64,000 nucleotides of DNA from Streptomyces sp. NBC_01549 (GTDB lineage: Bacteria > Actinomycetota > Actinomycetes > Streptomycetales > Streptomycetaceae), in NCBI RefSeq assembly GCF_026339955.1, contig NZ_JAPEPW010000001.1:7089001-7153000 (forward strand), given 5' to 3'. Under the pieces are notes generated by a model that made no database searches, had not been told where the DNA came from, and saw only the letters and a program-made list of their open reading frames with translations. Numbering within the stretch: the stretch's first letter is position 1; each line of letters starts with the position of its first letter. The translations under genes were made by a program, and so were the position numbers. Positions 1-8,253 of the stretch are shown here, piece by piece.

Positions 1-1426
1 ACAGCACGGCGGCGACGGCCAGTGACAGCGGCAGGCTGATGTCGATGCCGTTCGCGAGGTCGCCCAGCGGTCCGACGAACTGGCCGGGGATGTTGGTGAA
101 CAGCACACCGACCACGGCGCCCACCCACCAGGCCGTCATGCCGCGCCAGTTCCAGCCGTGCGTGAACCAGTAACGGCCGCCGCGCTGACGGCGGTTGAAG
201 ACCTGGAGCGCGTCCGGGTCGTACCAGCCGCGCCGGGTGTAGAACCCGAGCATCATCACGACCATCCAGGGCGTGGTGCAGGTGATGATCATCGTGGCGA
301 ACGTCGAGATGGACTGCACCAGGTTGAAGCCGAAACGGCCGATGAAGATGAACGCGATCGACAGGACTCCGACCAGGATCGTCGCCTGGACCCGCGACAG
401 CTTCGGGAACACCGACGAGAAGTCGAGCCCGGTGCCGTACAAGGACGTCGTGCCGGTCGACATGCCGCCGATCAGCGCGAGCAGACACACCGGGAGGAAG
501 AACCAGCTCGGTGAGATGGCCAGCAGGCCGCCCACGAAGTCGGGGGCCGCCGGGTCGACGTACTTCGGCGCCTTGGCCGCGATGATGCTCGCGGTCGCGA
601 GCCCGAAGACGAACGGCAGCAGGGTCGCGATCTGGGACAGGAAGGCGGCTCCGACGACCTTGCGGCGCGGCGTGTTCGCCGGGATGTAGCGCGACCAGTC
701 GCCCAGGAACGCGCCGAAGGACACCGGGTTCGACAGCACGATCAGCGCCGAGCCGATGAAGGAGGGCCAGAACAGCGCCTGCGTCGCCGAGTCGGCCGAG
801 GCAGTGAAGGCGCCGGCGTACGAGGGATCGAAGTCACCGGCGAAGGCGATCGCGCCGAGCAGGAAGAGCAGGGTCGCCGAGGTCACCGCGATCTTGTTGA
901 CGAACAGCATGAACCGGAACCCGTACACGCACACCGCGAGCACCAGGCAGCCGAAGAGCGCGTACGCGACCACGTACGACAGATCGTTCTGCTCGAGTCC
1001 GAACAGCCGGTGCGCGCCGCCGACCAGGGCGTCGCCGGAGCTCCACACCGAGATCGAGAAGAAGGCGACGGCCGTGAGCAGCGACAGGAAGGAGCCGACG
1101 ACCCGTCCGTGCACACCGAGGTGGGCGGAGGAGGCGACCGCGTTGTTGGTGCCGTTGACCGGGCCGAACATCGCCATCGGGCACAGGATCAGCGCGCCGA
1201 CGACGACTCCGAGGAGGGTGGCCGCGAGCCCCTGCCAGAAGGAGAGGCCGAAGAGGATGGGGAAGGCCCCGAGGACGCAGGTGGAGAAGGTGTTCGCACC
1301 GCCGAAGGCGACTCTGAACAGGTCGAGCGGCGACGCGGTGCGGTCCGCGTCGGGGATGCGCTCGACGCCGTAGGTCTCTACCTCGGTGAGAGACGGAGAC
1401 GACGTGGCGGGGGAGTTCTCGGACAA
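1..1426 (-). CDS. NCS1-family nucleobase/allantoin-type permease, 3' end outside window
   Basis: Integral membrane symporter of the NCS1 (purine/cytosine permease) family, expected to import a nucleobase, hydantoin or allantoin-like compound. About 475 codons are visible and the frame is still open at the left edge. The translated strand shows repeated hydrophobic segments (for example AFGGANTFSTCVLGAFPILF and FGPVNGTNNAVASSAHLG near the N-terminus), typical of NCS1 helices 1-3. The TTG at 1426 is chosen because GGAG lies 7 nt before it; no better ATG/GTG is seen. It is alone in its transcription unit as far as visible. Substrate cannot be decided from sequence by eye. Family assignment is firm, specificity open. 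Confidence 0.85.
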   Translation of the reverse strand, partial: MSENSPATSSPSLTEVETYGVERIPDADRTASPLDLFRVAFGGANTFSTCVLGAFPILFGLSFWQGLAATLLGVVVGALILCPMAMFGPVNGTNNAVASSAHLGVHGRVVGSFLSLLTAVAFFSISVWSSGDALVGGAHRLFGLEQNDLSYVVAYALFGCLVLAVCVYGFRFMLFVNKIAVTSATLLFLLGAIAFAGDFDPSYAGAFTASADSATQALFWPSFIGSALIVLSNPVSFGAFLGDWSRYIPANTPRRKVVGAAFLSQIATLLPFVFGLATASIIAAKAPKYVDPAAPDFVGGLLAISPSWFFLPVCLLALIGGMSTGTTSLYGTGLDFSSVFPKLSRVQATILVGVLSIAFIFIGRFGFNLVQSISTFATMIITCTTPWMVVMMLGFYTRRGWYDPDALQVFNRRQRGGRYWFTHGWNWRGMTAWWVGAVVGVLFTNIPGQFVGPLGDLANGIDISLPLSLAVAAVL

Positions 1427-1600
1427 GGGGGTGCTCCAGCGAAGTGCCTGGGCCCGGACGCGGGCGATGGAGCGCGTGATGGCGCGAGGGGAGAACGGTC
1501 CCGCTGTCGCCGCTGGGATGTGCGGTGGGAGCGGAAGCCGTCCTTGGGAGGTCTGCCGACGCTAAGGCCGGGTCGGTGACCTGCGCCAGAAGGTAAAACG

Positions 1601-1624
1601 TCCACCTTGCGTGCCCGAGGTGGA
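1601..1624. promoter_or_regulatory. Inverted repeat TCCACCT-N10-AGGTGGA upstream of permease
   Basis: Perfect 7-bp inverted repeat with a 10-bp spacer, about 175 bp upstream of the permease TTG start and just beyond the end of the F420-type gene at 1657. Spacing of one helical turn between the arms fits a dimeric regulator site. No regulator gene is adjacent, so the assignment is inference. The remaining bases from 1427 to 1656 show no gene. Confidence 0.4.
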
Positions 1625-1656
1625 ACATTCGTCCATTGCGGGGAGTGCCCGGTGGC

Positions 1657-2103
1657 TCAGCTCTCCGGGTACGGCTGGGGCGCGGCGCGCCATCCCTGCC
1701 ACCGGTGGACGGTGACGGCGATCACCGGACCGTCTGGCGGCCGCCGGCGGTACGGCGCGTACTTGTCGCGCAGCAGGGCGATCGCCGCGGGGTACTCGCC
1801 CGGTGTGCCGGGCGGCAGGACGCGGGCGTCACCGTCCGCCCGTACCCACCACAGCCGGTCCCAGTCCTCGTCGTAGGCATCGACGAGGAGGCACACGGCC
1901 GGGTGGGCGGCGATGTTGCGCAGTCGCCGCAGCCGCTGTGACCTCTTGGGTTTGTGGTCGACGGCGGTGACGAGCTCACCGCCGCGCGCCGCGAAGACGA
2001 GGGGCACGAGGTGCGGGCGCCCCTCGGCGTCCACCGTGGCCAGGCGCGCCACCCGTGCCGCGACGAACCGGCGGCGCGCCTCCTCCTCGTCCATGTCCGG
2101 CAC
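1657..2103 (-). CDS. PPOX-class F420-dependent oxidoreductase (TIGR03668-like)
   Basis: A 148-residue split-barrel flavin/F420-binding protein of the pyridoxamine 5'-phosphate oxidase-like superfamily. The N-terminus RVARLATVDAEGRPHLVPLV is the usual strand pattern of F420-dependent PPOX proteins, followed by a KPKRSQRLRRLRNI basic stretch that in this family contacts the deazaflavin phosphates. GTG start with GGAG 6 nt upstream; ATG three codons later is possible. It is followed 65 bp upstream by another F420-type oxidoreductase in the same direction, so the two could form a small F420-using unit. The natural substrate is unknown. Confidence 0.85.
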   Translation of the reverse strand: MPDMDEEEARRRFVAARVARLATVDAEGRPHLVPLVFAARGGELVTAVDHKPKRSQRLRRLRNIAAHPAVCLLVDAYDEDWDRLWWVRADGDARVLPPGTPGEYPAAIALLRDKYAPYRRRPPDGPVIAVTVHRWQGWRAAPQPYPES

Positions 2104-2168
2104 GGTGAGCTCCGATTCCCCGGCGGCCGGAGCACGCTGAGCCCGGATTTCCCGGCGGCCGGAAGCGG

Positions 2169-2996
2169 TCAGCGGTAGGTGGACACGGCCTGGGCCAGTT
2201 CGTCCAGCGTGCGCAGTGTCTCGTCCTCCGGCTGGGTCGGCAGATCCAGCAGCACGCGGTCGACGCCGAGTTCCGCGTAGATGTCGAGGGACTCCCGGTC
2301 CTGCCCGGCCCCGTAGACCACGACGGTCGGCCGGTCACCGGCCGTCTTGCGCATCTGTTCGATGCGCGCGCCCAGTTCCTTGGGGGGTACGCCGCTGGGC
2401 AGCCAGGCCGACCCGTACTCGGCGACGCGGGCGAAGGTGCGCTCGCTGTTGCCCCCGACCCAGATGGGTGGGTAGGGCCGCTGGACGGGCTTGGGCCAGG
2501 AGTAGACCGGTGCGAAGTCGACGAAGTCGCCGTGGAACTCGGCCTCGTCCTTGGTCCACAGTTCGATCATGGCGCGAATCCGCTCGTCCATCAGCCGGCC
2601 GCGGGACGCCGGATCCGTGCCATGGTTGCGCATCTCCTCCCGGTTCCAGCCGGCGCCGACACCGAACACGGCACGGCCGCCGGAGATCAGGTCGAGGGAG
2701 GCGATCTCCTTCGCGGTGGTGATCGGGTCACGCTGGACCACCAGGGCGATCCCCGTGCCCAGCAGCAGGTCGCGGGTCACGGAGGCGGCGGCGGCGAGCG
2801 CCACGAACGGATCGAGCGTGCGGTAGTAGATGCGGGGCAGTTCGCCGCCCATCGGATACGGCGTTTCCCGGCTCACCGGAATGTGCGAGTGCTCGGCCAG
2901 CAGCAGCGTGTCGAACCCGCGCTCTTCCAGAGCGGGGCCCAGAGCTGCCGGAGCGATGCCCTCGTCGGTGATGAACGTCGACACTCCGAACTTCAT
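2169..2996 (-). CDS. LLM-class (luciferase-like) F420-dependent oxidoreductase
   Basis: A 275-residue TIM-barrel oxidoreductase of the bacterial luciferase superfamily, F420 rather than FMN type by its pattern. Visible marks are the start KFGVSTFITDEGI, the central ISGGRAVFGVGAGWNREEM, and PYPPIWVGGNSERTFARVAEYG, all characteristic of this family. The frame stays open 61 codons further upstream, but ATG at 2996 has AGGTGG 6 nt before it and gives the family's normal N-terminus. It probably reduces or oxidises a small organic substrate with cofactor F420. No partner pathway is visible next to it. Confidence 0.88.
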   Translation of the reverse strand: MKFGVSTFITDEGIAPAALGPALEERGFDTLLLAEHSHIPVSRETPYPMGGELPRIYYRTLDPFVALAAAASVTRDLLLGTGIALVVQRDPITTAKEIASLDLISGGRAVFGVGAGWNREEMRNHGTDPASRGRLMDERIRAMIELWTKDEAEFHGDFVDFAPVYSWPKPVQRPYPPIWVGGNSERTFARVAEYGSAWLPSGVPPKELGARIEQMRKTAGDRPTVVVYGAGQDRESLDIYAELGVDRVLLDLPTQPEDETLRTLDELAQAVSTYR

Positions 2997-3046
2997 CCGC
3001 GACCACCTCGTCTTGTCGGCTCTTGCCGTCAGTGTGACGCGGTCGG

Positions 3047-3598
3047 TCACTCCTCGCCGGGTGTGGCCTCCTGTGGTGTGGCGTCCGGACCCTGGGCCCG
3101 GACCCGCTGCACTTGCTCCAGCGAGTCGCGCAGTTCCGTCAGCCAGTCGTCGGTGTGGCGCTGGACGAGGCGGACGCACCAGGCGAGGGCGTCGCTGCGG
3201 CTGCGCGCCACCCCGGCGGCGATGAGGGTGTCGAGGACCTGACGCTCGGGCTGTCGCAGCCGGGTCATGACGGGCGCGGCGATGTGCGTGAACAGGGCGC
3301 GCTCACCCCCGCACTCCACACCCCAGGAGACCTTCTTGCGGAACCGGTGCTCGGCCTCCCGTGCCACCGCGACCCGGTCCTCGCGGGTGCGCTCGCGGAA
3401 CTCCTGGATACGGGCCTGGGCGGCCGCCTCCTTCTCGGTGTCCGAGGCGCCTTCGGCGAGCCCGGGCGCGGGGATGCGGCCGACGACGGTGATCTCCTCC
3501 CGGTCGACCGTGACCTCCACCAGGCTCTCGAAGAGGTCGTCGGGCAGGCGGCCGGCGAACCAGCCGCGCAGCTTCTCGTGCTGCTCTGACGTAATCAT
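3047..3598 (-). CDS. Conserved actinobacterial protein of unknown function
   Basis: A 183-residue soluble, highly charged protein. I do not recognise a named family. Residues about 60-90 are a strongly charged helix (EKEAAAQARIQEFRERTRED) that could form a coiled coil. The segment SRSDALAWCVRLVQRHTDDWL near residues 132-152 looks like a short helix-turn-helix or ribbon-helix-helix-like region. The C-terminus is acidic and disordered. ATG start; GGAG lies 13 nt upstream, far for a ribosome site, and the start overlaps a palindromic region, so autoregulation is possible. 50 bp separate it from the F420-type gene downstream. Confidence 0.7.
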   Translation of the reverse strand: MITSEQHEKLRGWFAGRLPDDLFESLVEVTVDREEITVVGRIPAPGLAEGASDTEKEAAAQARIQEFRERTREDRVAVAREAEHRFRKKVSWGVECGGERALFTHIAAPVMTRLRQPERQVLDTLIAAGVARSRSDALAWCVRLVQRHTDDWLTELRDSLEQVQRVRAQGPDATPQEATPGEE

Positions 3599-3612
3599 GT
3601 AATGACGATTAC
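3599..3612. promoter_or_regulatory. Palindrome GTAAT-N4-ATTAC at the start of the 3047-3598 gene
   Basis: Imperfectly spaced AT-rich inverted repeat directly abutting the start codon; the half-site GTAAT also occurs in direct orientation at 3591-3595. It stands out in GC-rich DNA. A role as an operator or as the promoter core is inference. The rest of 3613-3907 holds no gene that I can support; it contains a second palindrome-like element CGAACGTTCG around 3745 and presumably the promoter of the inhibitor gene. Confidence 0.35.
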
Positions 3613-3907
3613 TCCGTTGCAGTGAGGATGCAAGGGGCTCAGCCGGGAGCTGAACCGGAATGTTTCAGGCCTATTGCGGAGCCGGGGGGATCCGGCCAGG
3701 AGGGTGTCCTTGGCGATCAACAACCCCTCAGTTCCGGGGCTCGAACGTTCGAGTTTCGTTACTTCACGCCAGTGATTCAATACTCAAAGTTACCGAAACG
3801 CATGGGGTCGATGTGTGTTTCCGGTCCGGACTCGGCAGACTCGCGCTCGCCGCACCGGCACTCAACCGAGCCGGTACTGCATTCAATCGAGCGGAAGGAT
3901 GCACACA

Positions 3908-4402
3908 ATGCCGACCACCGCGCGCTGGGCAGCGACTCTCACCCTCACGGCCGCTGCCGTCTGCGGCCCCCTCGGAGGGCCCGCCCTCGCCACCACGGCC
4001 CCCGCGACTCGGGCGACTGTGACCCAGACGGCTGCGACCCAGGCCCACGCCACCGCGGCTCTCGCCCCCTCCGGGCTCTACGCCCCCTCGGCCCTGGTGC
4101 TCACCATGGGCCACGGAGAGACCGCCGCCACCGTCACCCCGGAGCGCGCGGTCACGCTGAACTGCGCCCCGACCGCCTCCGGCACCCACCCCGCCGCCTT
4201 CGAGGCCTGCGCCGAACTCCGCGCGGTGAACGGCGACTTCGACGCCCTGTCCCTGAGAGACGGGGCGCTGTGTACGCGGCAGTTCGACCCGGTGGTCGTC
4301 ACGGTCGAGGGCGTCTGGCGGGGCAAGCGCGTCGCGTACGAACGGACTTTCGCCAACGAGTGCGTGAAGAACTCCTACGGGACGACCGTCTTCACGTTCT
4401 GA
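3908..4402 (+). CDS. Secreted SSI-family protease inhibitor with Arg at P1
   Basis: A 164-residue precursor of a Streptomyces subtilisin inhibitor-like protein. It has a Sec-type signal peptide (TTARWAATLTLTAAAVCG...ALA, to about residue 28), a linker rich in Ala/Thr, and the inhibitor domain from about residue 56. The four domain cysteines Cys86, Cys101, Cys122 and Cys152 have spacings of 15 and 30, exactly those of the two SSI disulfides. The reactive-site bond aligns to Arg124-Gln125 in LCTRQFDPV, so P1 is Arg and the target should be trypsin-like enzymes rather than subtilisin. ATG at 3908 has GGAAGG 9 nt before it; ATG at 3899 is less likely. Single-gene unit. It probably regulates extracellular proteases during development. 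Confidence 0.93.
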   Translation: MPTTARWAATLTLTAAAVCGPLGGPALATTAPATRATVTQTAATQAHATAALAPSGLYAPSALVLTMGHGETAATVTPERAVTLNCAPTASGTHPAAFEACAELRAVNGDFDALSLRDGALCTRQFDPVVVTVEGVWRGKRVAYERTFANECVKNSYGTTVFTF

Positions 4403-4515
4403 GGGACCGGGATCGCGCGGCCTGCGTGAGCGTCGACCGGGGGCAGTAGGTGGGGAGTGCGCGCCCCGGCACGGAGTACGACGCGATCTCGCATCGGGGG
4501 TCGGTCAGGCGGAGT

Positions 4516-4534
4516 GGGGCCGCCGGCCGGCCCC
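4516..4534 (+). terminator. GC hairpin after inhibitor gene
   Basis: GGGGCCG and CGGCCCC form a 7-bp stem with a 5-nt loop, about 115 bp after the inhibitor stop codon and before the sugar operon promoter. No U-tract follows, as is common for Streptomyces terminators. The rest of the 4403-4675 interval holds no gene; it contains the operator at 4625. Confidence 0.45.
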
Positions 4535-4624
4535 CGACATCTGTCCGGCCGGTCGTGGCGCATGCCCGGCCGGCCTTCCTCGTGTCCTCAACTCGCGGTT
4601 GTGTCAGAAGTGTTGACCCCACAC

Positions 4625-4638
4625 TGAAAACGTTTTAA
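4625..4638. promoter_or_regulatory. LacI-type operator TGAAAACGTTTTAA, outer site
   Basis: AT-rich palindrome with the central CG dyad typical of LacI-family operators, 38 bp before the first permease start. A second copy with one base difference lies inverted at 4757-4770, 132 bp away centre to centre. The likely binder is the LacI-family protein encoded by the fourth gene of this operon. Sequence pattern is seen; binding is inferred. Confidence 0.65.
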
Positions 4639-4675
4639 TTTCCCCTCACCCGACAGTCCCAGGTGAGGAGGCTCC

Positions 4676-5656
4676 GTGGCCGCAGTGTTGCGGGATCACG
4701 CAGGTACGGAGGCAGTGGACCCTTCACCTCGCCCTCCGGTCGAGGTCCGTCGTGGCTTAAAGCGTTTTCATAAACATGGCAGCAGGACGCTGTTCCTGCT
4801 GATGCTCCCCGGGCTCGCCTACTTCCTGGTGTTCCACTACGGCGCCCTGCTCGGCAACGTCATCGCGTTCAAGGACTACGTGCCGTTCGACGGCGTCTGG
4901 GGCAGCCGTTGGGTGGGCCTCGACAACTTCCGGCGGATGTTCGAGGACGGCGAGTTCTGGGACGCGGTCCTCAACACCCTCTGGATCGCGGTCCTCCAGA
5001 TCGTCTTCTACTTCCCCGTCCCGCTCGGCCTCGCCCTCCTGCTGCACAGCCTCACCCGCAGCAGCATCCGCCGCTTCGTGCAGTCGGTGGCCTACCTGCC
5101 GCACTTCATCTCGTGGGTGATCGTCGTCGCCCTGTTCCAACAGGTCCTGGGCGACACGGGGATGGTGAACAGCTATCTCGGCGACGCAGGCCTGCACACG
5201 GTGGACATCATCGGCAACCCCGACGCCTTCAAACCGCTCGTCGTCGCCCAGGTCATCTGGAAGGACGCCGGCTGGGGCACGATCATCTTCCTCGCCGCCC
5301 TCTCCCAGGTCGACGAGCAGCAGTACGAGGCCGCGGCCATCGACGGCGCGGGCCCCTGGCGCCGCTTCTGGCACGTCACTCTGCCCGCCATCCGCGCGGT
5401 GATCGTGCTGCTGCTCATCATGCGGCTCGGCGACATCCTCTCGGTGGGCTTCGAACAGATGCTGCTCCAGCGGGATGCCGTCGGCCCGCAGGCCGCCGAG
5501 ATCATCGACACCTTCGTGTACTACCAGGGCATCGTCGGCGGCGACTACGGATTCGCCGCCGCCGCGGGCCTGTTCAAGGGTGCCGTCGGCGCCCTGCTCG
5601 TCTACGCGGCCAACAAGGTCGCCCACCGCCTCGGCGAACAGGGGGTCTACCGGTGA
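4676..5656 (+). CDS. Carbohydrate ABC transporter permease, LplB-type
   Basis: A 326-residue inner-membrane permease of the sugar ABC importer class (LplB/MalF-like). Six hydrophobic segments are readable, from FLLMLPGLAYFLVFHYG near residue 42 onward, and the EAA loop that docks the ATPase is EAAAIDGAGPWRRFWHVTLP (about residue 221). GTG start with the strong site AGGTGAGGAGG. Codon 28 is TTA, rare in Streptomyces, and lies in an AT-rich block that also forms an operator-like palindrome. Stop overlaps the next start by GTGA. No ATPase gene is present; Streptomyces sugar importers of this kind usually share the MsiK ATPase (established for the group, inferred here). Confidence 0.93.
   Translation: MAAVLRDHAGTEAVDPSPRPPVEVRRGLKRFHKHGSRTLFLLMLPGLAYFLVFHYGALLGNVIAFKDYVPFDGVWGSRWVGLDNFRRMFEDGEFWDAVLNTLWIAVLQIVFYFPVPLGLALLLHSLTRSSIRRFVQSVAYLPHFISWVIVVALFQQVLGDTGMVNSYLGDAGLHTVDIIGNPDAFKPLVVAQVIWKDAGWGTIIFLAALSQVDEQQYEAAAIDGAGPWRRFWHVTLPAIRAVIVLLLIMRLGDILSVGFEQMLLQRDAVGPQAAEIIDTFVYYQGIVGGDYGFAAAAGLFKGAVGALLVYAANKVAHRLGEQGVYR
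4757..4770. promoter_or_regulatory. Inner LacI-type operator TTAAAGCGTTTTCA inside permease gene
   Basis: Reverse complement TGAAAACGCTTTAA matches the outer site at 4625-4638 in 13 of 14 positions. It lies about 80 bp into the coding sequence and includes the TTA codon 28. A paired outer and intragenic site is the arrangement that allows looping or roadblock repression in LacI systems. Its coding residues are Leu-Lys-Arg-Phe-His in an otherwise GC-rich gene, so the AT content is probably kept for binding. Confidence 0.6.
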
Positions 5657-6540
5657 GCACCTATGCCCGGCCCGGCTGGATGGAGAAGCCGAAGCCCGCG
5701 ACCCAGGCCGCCAAGGCGGTCGCCCTCGTCGCCGTCGTCCTGCTGGTGTGCGTGCCGTTCCTCGTCATCCTCTCCACTTCGCTCGCCTCGCAGCGGGAGG
5801 TCGTCGCGAACGGCGGCTGGGTGCTCTGGCCCCAGCACCCCACCCTCAAGGCCTACCGCGACATCCTCGACGGCGGCATCGTCACCCACGCCCTCGGCGT
5901 CAGCGCGGGCGTCACCCTCGTCGGCACCCTGCTCAGCCTCGTCTGCACCGTCACTCTCGCGTACGCGCTGTCGCGTCCCGGCGTCTTCGGCGGCAAACCG
6001 GTCCTGCTCCTGATCCTGTTCACCTTCCTCTTCCCCCCGGGCATGATCCCCGGCTTCCTGCTGGTCAAGGAGCTGGGCATGCTCGACTCGTACAGCTCGC
6101 TGATCCTTCCCGTGCTCGTGAACGTGTTCAACCTCGTCGTCCTGCGCGGCTTCTTCCAGGCGATCCCGGAGGAGCTGTACGAGGCCGCGCGGCTGGACGG
6201 GGCGGGGGACTGGCGGGTGCTGTGGTCGGTCGTGCTGCCCCTGTCGAAGGCTGCCCTCGCCGTCGTCGGACTGTTCTACGCGGTGGCGTACTGGAACTCC
6301 TGGTTCTACGCCTCCCTGTATCTGGAGAGCGACCACTGGCCGCTCCAACAGGTGCTGCGCACCTACGTGGTGGCCGGTTCCGGGCTCACCGACACGACGG
6401 TCGGCGAGGGCACGGTCAACGCGCCGCAGACCGTGCAGATGGCGGTCCTGGTGATCGCCACCGTGCCGATCCTGCTCGTCTATCCCTTCCTCCAGAAGTA
6501 CTTCACCAAGGGCGTGCTCACCGGCGCCGTCAAGAGCTGA
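5653..6540 (+). CDS. Carbohydrate ABC transporter permease, LplC/YtcP-type
   Basis: A 295-residue second permease subunit (MalG-like). It starts with GTG overlapping the upstream stop (GTGA), indicating translational coupling. Visible are the N-terminal helix AVALVAVVLLVCVPFLVIL, the motif LFPPGMIPGFLLVKELGMLDSY... typical of LplC/YtcP proteins, and the EAA loop EELYEAARLDGAGDWRVLWS. It should pair with the 4676 product to form the membrane channel. The LplC/YtcP subclass often handles oligosaccharides from plant or algal polymers, but the substrate here is not determinable by eye. Confidence 0.93.
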   Translation: MSTYARPGWMEKPKPATQAAKAVALVAVVLLVCVPFLVILSTSLASQREVVANGGWVLWPQHPTLKAYRDILDGGIVTHALGVSAGVTLVGTLLSLVCTVTLAYALSRPGVFGGKPVLLLILFTFLFPPGMIPGFLLVKELGMLDSYSSLILPVLVNVFNLVVLRGFFQAIPEELYEAARLDGAGDWRVLWSVVLPLSKAALAVVGLFYAVAYWNSWFYASLYLESDHWPLQQVLRTYVVAGSGLTDTTVGEGTVNAPQTVQMAVLVIATVPILLVYPFLQKYFTKGVLTGAVKS

Positions 6541-6569
6541 CTCCGTCCACCAGGAAAGGTCGGTTTCCC

Positions 6570-8219
6570 ATGCCCTCCCTGTCCCGGCGCACCCTGCTGC
6601 GCTCGATGACCTTCGGCGGCGCCGCGCTCGCCGCACCTGGCGCACTGGCCGCCTGCTCGACCGGCTCGGGTGACGGCGACGTCTCCAACGCGGGCAAAAA
6701 GCTGGCCCCTTGGCCCGCGTACAAGGCGTTCGCCGGCCCGAAGCCCGACCTCGCGCCCACCGACGCCGGGGTCCAGGCCGGATACACGGCCTACCCCAGC
6801 GACCTGGTCACGGCCGTCTCGGGCACACCGGGCGACGGCTCCACCATCAAGGTCATGTCGGTGACCTTCGGCACGCCGCCCAAGCCGGCCTCCGCGAACC
6901 GGTTCTGGGCGGCGGTCGAGAAGGCGCTCGGCGTGAAGATCGAGTACACGATCATCTCGCAGACCGACTACCAGAAGAAGATGGCCACGGTGATGGCCGG
7001 AGACCCGGGCGAACTGCCCGACATCATCAACGTCTTCTCCGGCTTCGTGCTGCCACGCGAGGCGCAGTTCGTGCAGCGCAGGGCCGAGGACCTCACCCCG
7101 TACCTCTCCGGCGAGGCGATCGCGGACCACCCCAACCTCGCCAACATCCCCACCCACGCCTGGCGCGACATGGGCCGCATCGGCGGCCGGATCTACGGTA
7201 TCCCTCTGGAACGCCCGCTGCCGGGCTCCACCCTCTGGCTCAACCAGGCCTTCTTCACCGACGCGGGGATGAAGGAGGGCTGGACCTCCCAGGACTTCGC
7301 CGCCGTCGCCAAGAAGGGCACCAGCGGCAAGAAGTACGCGCTCGGGGCCGCGACCGGCTCGCTGTTCGGCAACGCGGTGCACTCCGCCGCGCACAACGCG
7401 CCGCAGGGCTGGGCCGTGGACAAGGACGGCACCTTCCACGCCAACTACGGCGACGAACGCTACAAGGCGGCGGTCGCCTACCAGGCGCAGCTCCGCAAGA
7501 ACGGCTCCTACCACCCCGACGCCACCTCCCTCTCCCAGCCGGACCTGAGCACGCTCTTCCTCAACGGCACCGTCGGCTCCATGCAGGACGGCTTCGGCGG
7601 GTACCTTCCCAAGTACCTCGACTCCAAGGGCCTGTTGACCCCGGCCGCCGCGCTGCCGTACAGCGTGGACGGGACACCCGGAGGGATCGTCGCCGGCCGC
7701 CGCTCCTTCGGCTACACGGTCCTGAAGAAGGCGAAGAAGGAGCGCATCGAGCTTCTCCTGCGCGTCCTGAACTACCTCGCCGCGCCCTTCGGCAGCAAGG
7801 AGTGGGAACTCGTCCACTACGGCGTCGAGGGCACCCACTTCACCCGCGGCAAGGACGGCTCGCCCGAGGCCACCAAGCTCGGCGACGTCGAGAACAACAC
7901 CAACCTGCCGCTGAAGTACCTCGCCGAGGGGCCCCAGGTGCTGTTCGTGCCGGGCATGCCAGATGCCGTACGTGCCCTGCACGCCTGGCAGGTGAAGGTG
8001 GTCCCGGTGGCGATCCGCAACGCGTCCTTCGGGTTGCAGTCCAGCACGTACACCGCCCAGGGCACCACGCTCAGGGCGCTGATGGACGACACCGTCACCG
8101 GCGTCATCGCGGGCCGCCTGTCGCTGTCCGAACTCGACGCCGCCGCGAAGAAGTGGCGCGATCGCGGCGGCGACAGAATGGCCGAGGAATTCGCGAAGGA
8201 CTACGCCGCCAACACCTGA
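6570..8219 (+). CDS. Extracellular sugar-binding lipoprotein of the ABC importer
   Basis: A 549-residue solute-binding protein, large as is usual for LplA-type partners. The N-terminus carries twin arginines (SRRTLLRSMTFGGAALAAPG) and a lipobox-like ALAAC at about residue 29, so it is probably Tat-exported and lipid-anchored at the Cys. The mature domain shows the clamshell protein pattern, including GKKYALGAATGS and GTVGSMQDGFGGYLP. ATG with AGGAAAGG about 10 nt upstream. It lies 29 bp after the permease genes in the same operon and should deliver the sugar to them. Confidence 0.92.
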   Translation: MPSLSRRTLLRSMTFGGAALAAPGALAACSTGSGDGDVSNAGKKLAPWPAYKAFAGPKPDLAPTDAGVQAGYTAYPSDLVTAVSGTPGDGSTIKVMSVTFGTPPKPASANRFWAAVEKALGVKIEYTIISQTDYQKKMATVMAGDPGELPDIINVFSGFVLPREAQFVQRRAEDLTPYLSGEAIADHPNLANIPTHAWRDMGRIGGRIYGIPLERPLPGSTLWLNQAFFTDAGMKEGWTSQDFAAVAKKGTSGKKYALGAATGSLFGNAVHSAAHNAPQGWAVDKDGTFHANYGDERYKAAVAYQAQLRKNGSYHPDATSLSQPDLSTLFLNGTVGSMQDGFGGYLPKYLDSKGLLTPAAALPYSVDGTPGGIVAGRRSFGYTVLKKAKKERIELLLRVLNYLAAPFGSKEWELVHYGVEGTHFTRGKDGSPEATKLGDVENNTNLPLKYLAEGPQVLFVPGMPDAVRALHAWQVKVVPVAIRNASFGLQSSTYTAQGTTLRALMDDTVTGVIAGRLSLSELDAAAKKWRDRGGDRMAEEFAKDYAANT

Positions 8220-8253
8220 GGCGGCGGAGCCGGTTGACGGAGAGGCGCGGGGG

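Noticed and set aside
4909..5652. Long N-terminal extension of the second permease
   Set aside because: This part is out of frame with and inside the first permease gene; the GTG at 5653 overlaps the stop as expected for coupling.
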